This document shows, one piece after another, positions 31,684 through 39,116 of a stretch of 39,116 nt of DNA (within the stretch, counting starts at the first letter, position 1; every line of letters starts with the position of its first letter). The translations under genes and the position numbers were made by a program. The stretch covers positions 1 to 39,116 of the forward strand of contig JBBBWG010031876.1 in the NCBI GenBank assembly GCA_037176905.1, written 5' to 3'. The notes under the pieces were generated by a model. The model saw nothing but the letters and a program-made list of their open reading frames with translations. It was not told where the DNA came from and ran no database searches. Source of the DNA: Azolla pinnata (taxonomy: Eukaryota; Streptophyta; Polypodiopsida; Salviniales; Salviniaceae).

Positions 31684-32352
31684 CTAATCAGAGCTAATCA
31701 AGGTCCTAATCAGAGCCAATCAAAGGACTTGATCAGAGCTAATCAAGGTCCTAATCTGAGCTAATCAAGATCCTAATCAAAGCTAATTAAGATCCTAATC
31801 AGAGCCAATTAAAGGGCTTGATTAGAGCTAATCAAGGACCTAATAAGAGCTAATCAAGCTCCTAATTAGTGCCAATTAAAGGACTTGATCAGGGCTAATC
31901 AAGGACCTAATCCGAGCTAATCAAGCTCCTAATAAGAGCTAATCAAGGTCCTGATCAGAGCTAATCAAAGGTCCTCATCAGAGCTAATCAAGGTCCTAAG
32001 CAGAGCCAATCAAAGGTCCTGATCAGAGCTAATCAAGGTCCTCATCAAAGCCAATCAAGCTCCTAATCAGAGCCAATCAAGCTCCTAATAAGAGCTAATC
32101 AAGCTCCTAATCAGAGCTAATCAAGCTCCTAATCAAAGCTAATCAAGTTCCTAATCAGATCTAATCAAGCTCCTAATCAGAGCTAATCAAGGACCTAATC
32201 GGAGCTAATCAAGCTCCTGATCAGAGCTAATCAAAGGTCCTAATCAGAGCCAATCAAAGGTCCTGATCAGAGCCAATCAAAGGTCCCGATCAGAGCTAAT
32301 CAAAGGTCCTGATCAGAGCTAATCAAGCTCCTAATCAGAGCTAATTAAGCCT
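31684..32352. repeat. 22-bp tandem array, about 30 copies
   Basis: The unit is CCTAATCAGAGCTAATCAAG with a two- to three-base linker (CT, GT or AGGT). Length is 21-23 bp with point variants such as AATAAGAGC and GATCAGAGC. Each unit carries two TAATCA-type cores. The array ends 136 bp before the aldo/keto reductase ATG, so it lies in its promoter region. Confidence 0.95.
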
Positions 32353-32386
32353 TGATGATGACAATGTAAGGTTTTAAGAAGAGAAG

Positions 32387-32431
32387 AGGTCTTCTTCTTC
32401 TTCTTCTTCTTCTTCATCTTCTTCTTCTTCT
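32387..32431. repeat. CTT trinucleotide tract
   Basis: A CTT/TTC run lies just upstream of the aldo/keto reductase start, probably in its 5' leader; pyrimidine tracts of this kind are common in plant leaders. Confidence 0.8.
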
Positions 32432-32488
32432 GTGTGTGTTCCGCCATATCCATCTCTGCTTCAAGAAGAAGCTTCCTCTTCCCCGGCC

Positions 32489-33694
32489 ATGGCCTGCGGC
32501 GCGTCCTTCTCCTTCCCTTCCTCCACCTGCACAGCCGCCATAGCTCAGAACCCTAGAAGAGGCTACCCAATTAGGGTTTCTCCTTCTTGTTCTGCTTCTT
32601 CTCCTTCTCCTTCTTCTTCTTCTTCTTCTTCTTCTGCTTCTGCTTCTTCTTCGGCAGCGCCTCCTTCTTGGTCGCCTCCAAGAGTGGAGCTCGTCCGCTT
32701 CAACGACGACTCCTCTGCAGCAGAGTTCTCCCCTCTGATTTGCGGCTGCTACTCTCTTGCCGGCGGCCATGGCTACATCTACGAGAGGGACTTCCTGGAC
32801 GCCATGGAGCTGTACGCCCGAGCAGGCTTCTCGACGTTCGACACCGCCGACATCTACGGCCCCAGCGAAGCCACCTGCGGCAAGTTCCTCCGCAACTGGT
32901 CCGAGCTCAGAGCAGCTGCCGCTTCTCCCCTCCCCGAGGTCAGGATCTTCACCAAATTCGTGCCGAATCTGTTCAGCAACAAGCCCACCTTCTCGTTCGT
33001 GGAGAAGAGCCTACAGAAGTCGATGAGGGCCATCGGCGTGCCGAAGCTCGACCTCGTGCAGCTCCATTGGTGGGATTACTCCATGAAGGGCATGCTGGAT
33101 GTGGCTCTGTCCATGGCCGATCTCAGAGGGAAAGGCATGGTAGGAAGCATAGGAACGACGAACATGAGCACCGAAGCTCTGGCGAAGATCGTCGATGCGG
33201 GGGTTCCCGTGGTCTCGAATCAGGTGCAATGCTCGTTGATCGATCGCAGGCCCTTGCGAGGGCCGATGCTGAGCTATTGCAAGGAGAAGGACATCAAGCT
33301 CTTGGCCTATGGATCCCTCGCGGGAGGCGTTCTCACGAATCGATACCTCGGCGACAGGAAGCTCGTGCTCAAGACCTCGAGCTTGAGGATGTACTCTCGC
33401 ATTCTCAAGGAAGCTGGGGGGGAGAAGCACTGGAGAAAACTGCTCGGTGTTCTGTCGGAGATCGCTGCAAGGAAGTCAGTCGGAATCGCCACCATAGCTC
33501 TCCGTTGGGTCATGCAGCAAGGGCCCATTTACCCCGTCGTCGGCATGACCAGCGGCGAGCACGTTGAGGAGAATCTCAAGGCCTTCTGCATCTCGTTGGA
33601 CGAGAGAGATCTGTCGCAGATCGATGAGACACTCCGAGAAAGCTCGGGGCCTCGGGGCGATTGCTATGAGATCGAAAGGAATCTCTTCGGGTAG
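32489..33694 (+). CDS. Aldo/keto reductase family protein, probably plastid-targeted, intronless
   Basis: 401 aa from ATG 32489 (context GGCCATGGC); the frame is open further upstream without a better start. Residues 1-65 are rich in Ser, Pro and Ala with few acidic residues, as in a chloroplast transit peptide. The mature part is a (beta/alpha)8 NAD(P)H-dependent oxidoreductase. FDTADIYG gives the catalytic Asp118 and Tyr123, FTKFV gives Lys156, and QLHWWD gives His193. The C-terminal part has VSNQVQCSLIDRRP, LLAYGSLAGGVLTNRY, ALRWVMQQGPIYPVVGMTSG, matching the family cofactor-binding end. Family members reduce carbonyls to alcohols; the substrate cannot be read here. A 22-bp repeat array sits immediately upstream. 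Confidence 0.9.
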   Translation: MACGASFSFPSSTCTAAIAQNPRRGYPIRVSPSCSASSPSPSSSSSSSSASASSSAAPPSWSPPRVELVRFNDDSSAAEFSPLICGCYSLAGGHGYIYERDFLDAMELYARAGFSTFDTADIYGPSEATCGKFLRNWSELRAAAASPLPEVRIFTKFVPNLFSNKPTFSFVEKSLQKSMRAIGVPKLDLVQLHWWDYSMKGMLDVALSMADLRGKGMVGSIGTTNMSTEALAKIVDAGVPVVSNQVQCSLIDRRPLRGPMLSYCKEKDIKLLAYGSLAGGVLTNRYLGDRKLVLKTSSLRMYSRILKEAGGEKHWRKLLGVLSEIAARKSVGIATIALRWVMQQGPIYPVVGMTSGEHVEENLKAFCISLDERDLSQIDETLRESSGPRGDCYEIERNLFG

Positions 33695-33991
33695 CGGAAG
33701 CGCGGTTTTCCTCTTCGTCGGCATGAAATCGGGAAGAAGGAAAATGTCTTCTTTTTCCTCGAATCGCGTGGTGGTTGCAAAATGCTGCGATATGAATTCG
33801 GGAAAGGACTACAAGAGATGGTAAACAGATAGATAGATAGATAGAAAGAAGAGGTCAGTCTATGACTGTGTTTGCGATGATAGGAGTGGATGCTTGCTCG
33901 ACCGTGACTTGTCATCGGGTGCAATGGAGATATGTTGCACAAAAGACCATCGGGTTTTTTGTAATGGGATGCATGCTGGCTCAGCGTGCGA

Positions 33992-34402
33992 ATGAATGAT
34001 CATCTTTTCTAATGGGACATGGTCGATGCGTGGATAAAATGATCAGCTTTGTAATCGCATGTATGCCTTTGGCCAGTGCATGAACAAATGGCTGGCATCT
34101 GGTTCAAGGATCAGCTTTTCGTCGATGCACGAATGAATAGTCAGCTTTTGTAATGACATGGAGTGTAGGATGCTGGTGTTTCTTGTTCCAACTCTATGAA
34201 TGATCATCTTTTCTAATGGCACACATGGTCGATGCGTGGATAAAATGATCACCTTCGTAATTGCGTGTATGCCTTTGGGTCAATGCATGAACAAATGGCT
34301 GGCTTGTGGTTCAAGGATCAGCTTTTCGTCGATGCACGAATGGATAGTCAGCTTTTGTAATGACATGGAGAGCATGATGCTGGTGTTTCTTGTTCCGACT
34401 GT
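33992..34402. repeat. 204-bp tandem duplication downstream of the aldo/keto reductase
   Basis: 33992-34195 and 34196-about 34402 align throughout. Shared blocks include ATGAATGATCATCTTTTCTA, TCGATGCGTGGATAAAATGA, GGTTCAAGGATCAGCTTTTC and GGTGTTTCTTGTTCC. Copies differ by scattered substitutions and small indels. Partial relatives occur on both sides (for example near 34420). Confidence 0.92.
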
Positions 34403-35537
34403 GTGTGACTATGCAAATTGGTCGATGTGTGAATGAAAGATCGGCTTTTGGTTCTCAATGACTCCATGAAGCATTCTGGTCTTTGGTACCTGTGTGCTTG
34501 CAAAATATTGGTAATTCTCTGTAAAAGCATTGTGCCTAGTTAACCTTTCTGAAATCAGTGCTCTGAATGTACTAATCAGCTGATTGCTCGGTGCTCTGAG
34601 ATGTGTTGTACAACGCTCTGCCAATGGTGATCAGCATCAATGAAGAGGTTCGAAACAAATTCTGCAAGGAACTTGATAGGGGCATAATGACCTCCCTTGA
34701 AAGGCCATTTTGGAGGTTTGCTATACAGTTTAAAAGAACTCAAGCCCTCAAATGCAAGCTGATGGTATTGGGAGCTTCATTGTTCAAATTCTGACCACAT
34801 TTTATGGTTCTTGGGTAACATGTTTATGATGATCACGATCAAAATAAACGATACTTTGCCCCCATACGACACGAATCTTTACGAAGGTAGTTTGAACAAC
34901 ACGTGTTTTCTCTCAGCTGTTTGGTTATGCTTAAGTTTCAACACACCCTCGATGCATTGCTGGTCTTGTAAATTCGTAATAACATTACGATTGGTTCTGT
35001 ATAGAACGAATGGAGAGTATCTATATCTTCTTCTCTGCGTCTCTGTTTCTAGTTTTGTGCCTTAACCAGCCGATGAGGTATATATGTTTTATGGCATTCT
35101 CACTATTGGTATACTGACCATGCGTACAATGAAGCTTGTACCAGTGTAAGTTATTTGTGATCCAGTGAAAATCATTAAGACTGGGGGAATTTCTCACAGT
35201 TCCTTTTTCTGAAGAATGATTGGCTAACATTGTTTGAGGAAAACCTAACCTTCCCCACACGTTTTGTTATTGACTTGAATGGCTGGGGCAGGTAAAGGAA
35301 ATCAACCAAAATAATGAGGCCATGATAATGCCCATATTCATTGTGAGTATTTTTTCAATCATCATGTATACTTCCCCAATCAACTCACAAAGAAGGAGAA
35401 TTACTGTGGCATTCGTGGCTCTCCAGCCTTACAGTTTGTTCAAGACGCTGGAATGAGGCAATTTCATCAGCTTTGAACTAGTTTCATTATCCAACCAGAA
35501 CAAATGAGGCAATTTCATTGCTTTGTTCATGCAATAA
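34403..35537. other. Intergenic region, no gene recognised
   Basis: AT-rich sequence with only short open frames (34603-34794, 34811-35065) and no recognised domain. Confidence 0.45.
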
Positions 35538-35687
35538 GATGAAATTTCCCAAATAAACCATTGGGAAGATGAAATTTCACAAATAAACCATTGGGAAGAT
35601 GAAATTTCATAAATAAACCATTGGGAAGATGAAATTTCACAAATAAACCATTAGGAAGATGAAATTTCACAAATAAACCCTTGGGTG
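35538..35687. repeat. 30-bp tandem repeat, 5 copies
   Basis: Five consecutive 30-bp units of the type GATGAAATTTCACAAATAAA plus CCATTGGGAA exactly fill the span. Because 30 is a multiple of three, the - strand stays open and would encode a repeated decapeptide of NGLFVKFHLP type. Confidence 0.95.
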
Positions 35688-35922
35688 CTACATCTTCCGA
35701 GTGACACATAAGAAGTGCCCAACATCCAATTATGTTATTTGCAATCAACGAATGGAAGCATGTTCTTATGAAAAAAATTTGAAGTTACTCTCAACGATGC
35801 TGCATTACAATCGGGCCAAAAAGAAGGAGACCGCTACAATTGGGCAAGAAGACTGCTTACTCTCAACAATGTATATTTGTGCTTGCTTTCGAGATTTTTT
35901 GCACCTCATGAGCTGGGCATTC

Positions 35923-36618
35923 TCATCCGGTGAGCCTCGAAAGTGCTTCTTGCCAAAGGAAATGAGTGAATTCGAGCAGCCGACTTATCTGTGTTTCGTT
36001 GAATATTTCAAGGTGGAGAAGAACTCTGGTAACAAAAAGGGCCTCCAAAACACCCACAATAGAGCCAACCACCACATCCACCAAATAATGCCTGCCGAGA
36101 AGAACCCGTGAGCTTGCTGTTGCCAGCACCCATACTACAAGCGCGCAGCAGAGAGCATAATAGACCAGCCCTTGATCAATATTAGGGCCTACATAAGTGC
36201 CAACCTTTGAAAAAACATCAACTTTCCATTGATGGGCATATTCGAATGCGAAAACGACGATAAGGAAGGCTCGCGAAGTGTGGCCACTCGGAAAGGAGTA
36301 GTGATCCACTGACACTACCAGATGCATCCCTTTATTGTAGCTTGGACGAGATCTGCGAATGATGCCCTTCATCATGCCAATCACGCACAAATCGAACGCA
36401 AATCCTGTGAGGAGTCTGCTGAAGAAGAATTGGACCCAAATAGTTGACGAGAAACATAAGGCAGCAGTTATGGGTATCCAGAAGAGGCCATCACCAGACC
36501 ATTCCAGTCCCTGCAAAATCACACGAGGAACCCTTTGCCCGGTCTCATATATCCAAAGCGAACGTTCGCTGTCCCAATCCTGTAAGGCCTTCAAAGAAGA
36601 AGATGCCATCTTCTTCAT
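35923..36618 (-). CDS. PAP2-family lipid phosphatase (LPP-beta / PLPP6-like)
   Basis: A single open frame of 231 aa has the three phosphatase signatures in order: KGIIRRSRP (84-92), YSFPSGHTSRA (107-117) and SSRVLLGRHYLVDV (169-182). The last provides the catalytic His177 and Asp181, and His113 lies in the second motif. Hydrophobic segments near 45-85, 117-130, 150-168 and 180-200 indicate a polytopic membrane protein. The run YNKGMHLVVSVDHYSFPSGH resembles the PLPP6-type branch, which hydrolyses isoprenoid diphosphates and related lipid phosphates at the ER. Substrate is inferred from family only. The start is MKKMASS at 36618; Met4 is an equally reasonable start. No intron is needed. Confidence 0.92.
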   Translation of the reverse strand: MKKMASSSLKALQDWDSERSLWIYETGQRVPRVILQGLEWSGDGLFWIPITAALCFSSTIWVQFFFSRLLTGFAFDLCVIGMMKGIIRRSRPSYNKGMHLVVSVDHYSFPSGHTSRAFLIVVFAFEYAHQWKVDVFSKVGTYVGPNIDQGLVYYALCCALVVWVLATASSRVLLGRHYLVDVVVGSIVGVLEALFVTRVLLHLEIFNETQISRLLEFTHFLWQEALSRLTG

Positions 36619-38498
36619 TCGGTTATCCTACAAAACCGATCAAAACAATCGATTTCTCTTCTCTTCTCTTCTCTCACTCACTCACGCACACTCTCTCTCA
36701 TTCCTTTTGTCATAATGGGCTTGCCTTAACTGGGAGTGCCAAGTATTGCGCTGTCTAACCTCTTTGAATTGTCGTTCGAATCTCACTATTACCATTTCTA
36801 TTGCCATATACTACTGTCTACTATGTCATTCCTGCCTATTACTAGATAGCACCAAAGTAGGTAGGGATGACTTCTACCCCTCGAATCGCATTTTTAGTGA
36901 TGCACACCAAGTGTTCAAATCTCACTAGATAGCACCACAGTCGGTAGGGATGACTACTATCCCTCGAATCACATTTCAGCCAATGGAAGTGCATGAACAA
37001 ATTACGTGTGTAGCTTATTCCAATCTATTACAGATAATTGAGTAAAGGAAGGAAAGGGTTCACATTTGTGTGATTAAAACCACGGACATAATTCCAGCCT
37101 CAGTGAGGTGGACATGGTTAAAGATGGCTCAAAACAATGTATCTGTCCCATCTATTGATATAAAGATCATACAGATACACAAAAAAAAAACACATATGTG
37201 ATGTACGTATAAGTTAAACAAGTGCATCAAGAGCTTGATCTCTATACAAAGTACGAAAGTGGGTGATCTCTGAAACCCTCAACTCGGTTAGGGGCAACAT
37301 GATGGAGATCCCTGACCTCGGTTAGGGGCAACATGATGGGGGGAAACCGCATTCAAACACATAAGCAAGAATGGGAGACAAGAAAACGTGAACAGATCTG
37401 AGCGGGACATGGCGCTGCTCAGAGAAATCTGTAGATCAGCGAGCACTTCTGAGGAAGGAGGAGGAGGAGGAGGAGGAAGTTTTACCTGCGCAGCTGAGCA
37501 TCATCGTCCCCATTGCATCTGAGCAGATTCAGGGGGGGAAGAGAGGGGTCATTGAGAGAGTAACCCTCTTCTTGTTTGCTATGTTTTGACCCCAAGAAAA
37601 CAACTTCTAATTGACTAGTCAGATTGATGAGATTGATCTGTAGCTAGCTAGCTAAATTGAGGTAGAGAAATTCAGGTATTCGATCAATCGATTCACCGGA
37701 CTGATTATTGGTATGAAGAATTCAACCCGCGATTTAGATCCGGATTCCGGCATTGGATGCAGCTGGATCCGATCTCGCGAGCTTGTGATGTGATGGGGAT
37801 CGATGGCGGAGATTCGCGAAAGTGATTAGGAATACTGCGAATGTATTCACACCATGCTAAAGAGGCAGAGAAAAACAAACATGAAGAAGAAGAAGAAGTG
37901 ACTAGACTCGGATCTGGCAATGAGTTGGCTTTATACGTTTACGAGCGGTTTTGATCAGATCGACGAGCCACCAGTGGCAACAGTAGATTGTCTGTTGCAA
38001 ATAGCGAATGTTTTGCCAATCCAAGCATTCGAACGGTCTCGTTCAGCGGAGTCTGCAAAACATGGGCTTCATGATGATCCTCGGTAGCCGGAATGTGAAC
38101 ACATTGCAGATGATGATCGAAAGAAAAGCGATTCTAGAGCGATTCGAAGCTATCAGTGCACGTTGGGAAAGAACGCCGACTACAACTCAGCAGCCATCAG
38201 CGTTGCTGGCACTGTGGATAAAATCCAAGGCCAAAACAAGAAGCAGTTGATCGAGTTGATCGTCTTTCATTATTGCGGGGGCAATACAGCAGCAGAATCG
38301 GTGTTGAATCCGGAATCCGTGCTGGTGGATGGGTTGGACAATGTGATACGCAAGTGAATCAATAATAGAACTCTCCTTTCGGAAGTGGGCCATCTTACAA
38401 TGACGGGTGCGCTTTTAGGGTTAGGGTTGATTAGGGAGGGTTTTATCCGGGACAAACGGAAGGTCATTAGAGCAGCTCGGAACATGGGAAGCTGCAAA
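36619..38498. other. Intergenic region upstream of the lipid phosphatase, no gene recognised
   Basis: This holds the phosphatase promoter (TC-rich leader at 36655-36700), a duplicated block listed separately, and a short duplication of CGGTTAGGGGCAACATGATG at 37285 and 37318. A possible tiny exon on the - strand (about 37521-37487, flanked by AG and GTAAAA) could belong to an unrecognised transcript. Frames at 38008-38393 show no domain. Confidence 0.4.
36838..36978. repeat. Approximately 55-bp direct duplication
   Basis: ACTAGATAGCACCA, AGT(A/C)GGTAGGGATGACT and CCCTCGAATC(G/A)CATTT occur in the same order from about 36841 and again from about 36925. Confidence 0.8.
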
Positions 38499-39116
38499 GA
38501 TAAGGGTTAGGGTTAGGGTTAGCAGGCCTGGGTTAGGGTGAGGGCAAGAGACTAGGATTAGGGTTAGGGTCAAGGCAAGAGACTAGGATTAGGGTTAGGG
38601 TCAGGGCAAGAGACTGGGATTAGGGTTAGGGTCAGGGCAAGAGACTAGGACTAGGGTTACGGTGAGGGCAAGAGACTAGGATTAGGGTTAGGGTGAGGGG
38701 AAGAGACTAGGATTAGGGTTAGGGTGAGGGCAAGAGACCAGGATTAGGGTGAGGTCAAGAGACTAGGATTAGGGTTAGGGTGAGGGCAAGAGACTAGGAT
38801 TAGGGTTAGGGTCAGGGCAAGAGACCAGGATTAGGGTTACGGTGAGGGCAAGAGACTAGGATTAGGGTTAGGATCAGGGCAAGCAACTAAAATTAGGGTT
38901 AGGGTCAGGGCAAGAGACTAGGATTAGGGTTACGGTGAGGGCAAGAGACTAGGATTAGGGTTAGGATCAGGGCAAGCAACTAGGATTAGGGTTAGGGCAA
39001 GAGACTAGGATTAGGGTTAGGGTCAGGGCAAGAGAGTATGATTAGGGTTAGGGTCAGGGCAAGAGACTAGGATTAGGGTTAGGGTCAGGGCAAGAGAGTA
39101 GGATTAGGGTTAGGGT
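38499..39116 (+). repeat. 31-bp telomere-associated satellite, about 19 copies, open at the right edge
   Basis: After a short pure GGGTTA tract (about 38505-38521), a 31-bp unit of the form GATTAGGGTTAGGGTCAGGG plus CAAGAGACTAG repeats to the end of the window. Variants include TTACGG, GTGAGGG and GCAAGCAACTA. The embedded telomere-type unit is the six-base TTAGGG, not TTTAGGG. The G-rich strand is on + and points to the right edge, the orientation expected near a right-hand chromosome end. Confidence 0.92.

Noticed and set aside
35701..36111. 136-codon + strand frame
   Set aside because: Antisense to the 3' part of the PAP2 phosphatase, whose three catalytic motifs establish the - strand frame.
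37487..37521. Possible tiny - strand exon flanked by AG and GTAAAA
   Set aside because: No partner exons with family similarity were found, so it is noted only as a possibility.
38008..38393. Small frames on both strands near the right end, considered as retroelement remnants
   Set aside because: I could not recognise any gag, protease or polymerase motif, and no long terminal repeats are visible.
38499..39116. Direct-repeat array considered as CRISPR
   Set aside because: There are no unique spacers; the whole 31-bp unit repeats and contains telomere-type motifs, in a eukaryotic genome.

Overview
The window is nuclear DNA of a land plant. It holds spliceosomal genes with GT-AG introns, a PLS-type pentatricopeptide (PPR) gene, a plant-type P1B-2 zinc/cadmium ATPase, TTTAGGG telomere-type motifs, and a decayed insert of plastid DNA that still carries group II intron sequence of ycf3. 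I cannot name the species. All exon models come from reading splice sites and conserved protein blocks by eye. Each multi-exon model joins into a whole number of codons, which is a useful internal check.

Layout, left to right. (1) 1-1890 (-): intron-free 5' part of an mRNA cap guanine-N7 methyltransferase with large acidic inserts, running off the left edge. (2) 1891-2645: a short head-to-head promoter region full of simple repeats, including a G21/C18 foldback. (3) 2646-11749 (+): a 12-exon HMA2/3/4-like metal-transporting ATPase of about 1261 residues with His/Cys-rich extensions at both ends. Its largest intron contains about 1.7 kb of plastid DNA (ycf3-psaA). (4) 13556-14110 (+): an elongin-B-like ubiquitin-fold gene. 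(5) 15908-19241 (-): importin alpha, 10 exons, 524 aa. (6) 19242-21850: GAA, TG-rich, 21-bp and roughly 250-290-bp tandem repeats; the last array runs directly into the next gene. (7) 21860-23716 (+): an intronless E-type PPR gene. (8) 25000-28614 (-): an 11-exon SEC14/CRAL-TRIO lipid-transfer protein, 366 aa. One of its introns holds a degenerate array of copies of the preceding exon end. (9) 28615-32488: a gene-poor stretch with an interstitial telomere tract, a 31-bp array inside a higher-order repeat, and about 30 copies of a 22-bp repeat ending 136 bp before the next start codon. (10) 32489-33694 (+): an intronless, probably plastid-targeted aldo/keto reductase. (11) 35923-36618 (-): an intronless PAP2 lipid phosphatase. 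(12) 38499-39116: a 31-bp satellite carrying TTAGGG units that runs off the right edge, oriented as expected if a chromosome end lies to the right.

The genes are unrelated housekeeping or metabolic loci (RNA capping, metal efflux, nuclear import, organelle RNA processing, lipid transfer and dephosphorylation, redox) and do not form a pathway or cluster. The unusual content is structural. There are many local tandem duplications, several of which copied splice sites or promoter/start-codon sequence, plus an organelle DNA insert tolerated in an intron. No CRISPR array, tRNA, rRNA or intact transposon was recognised.
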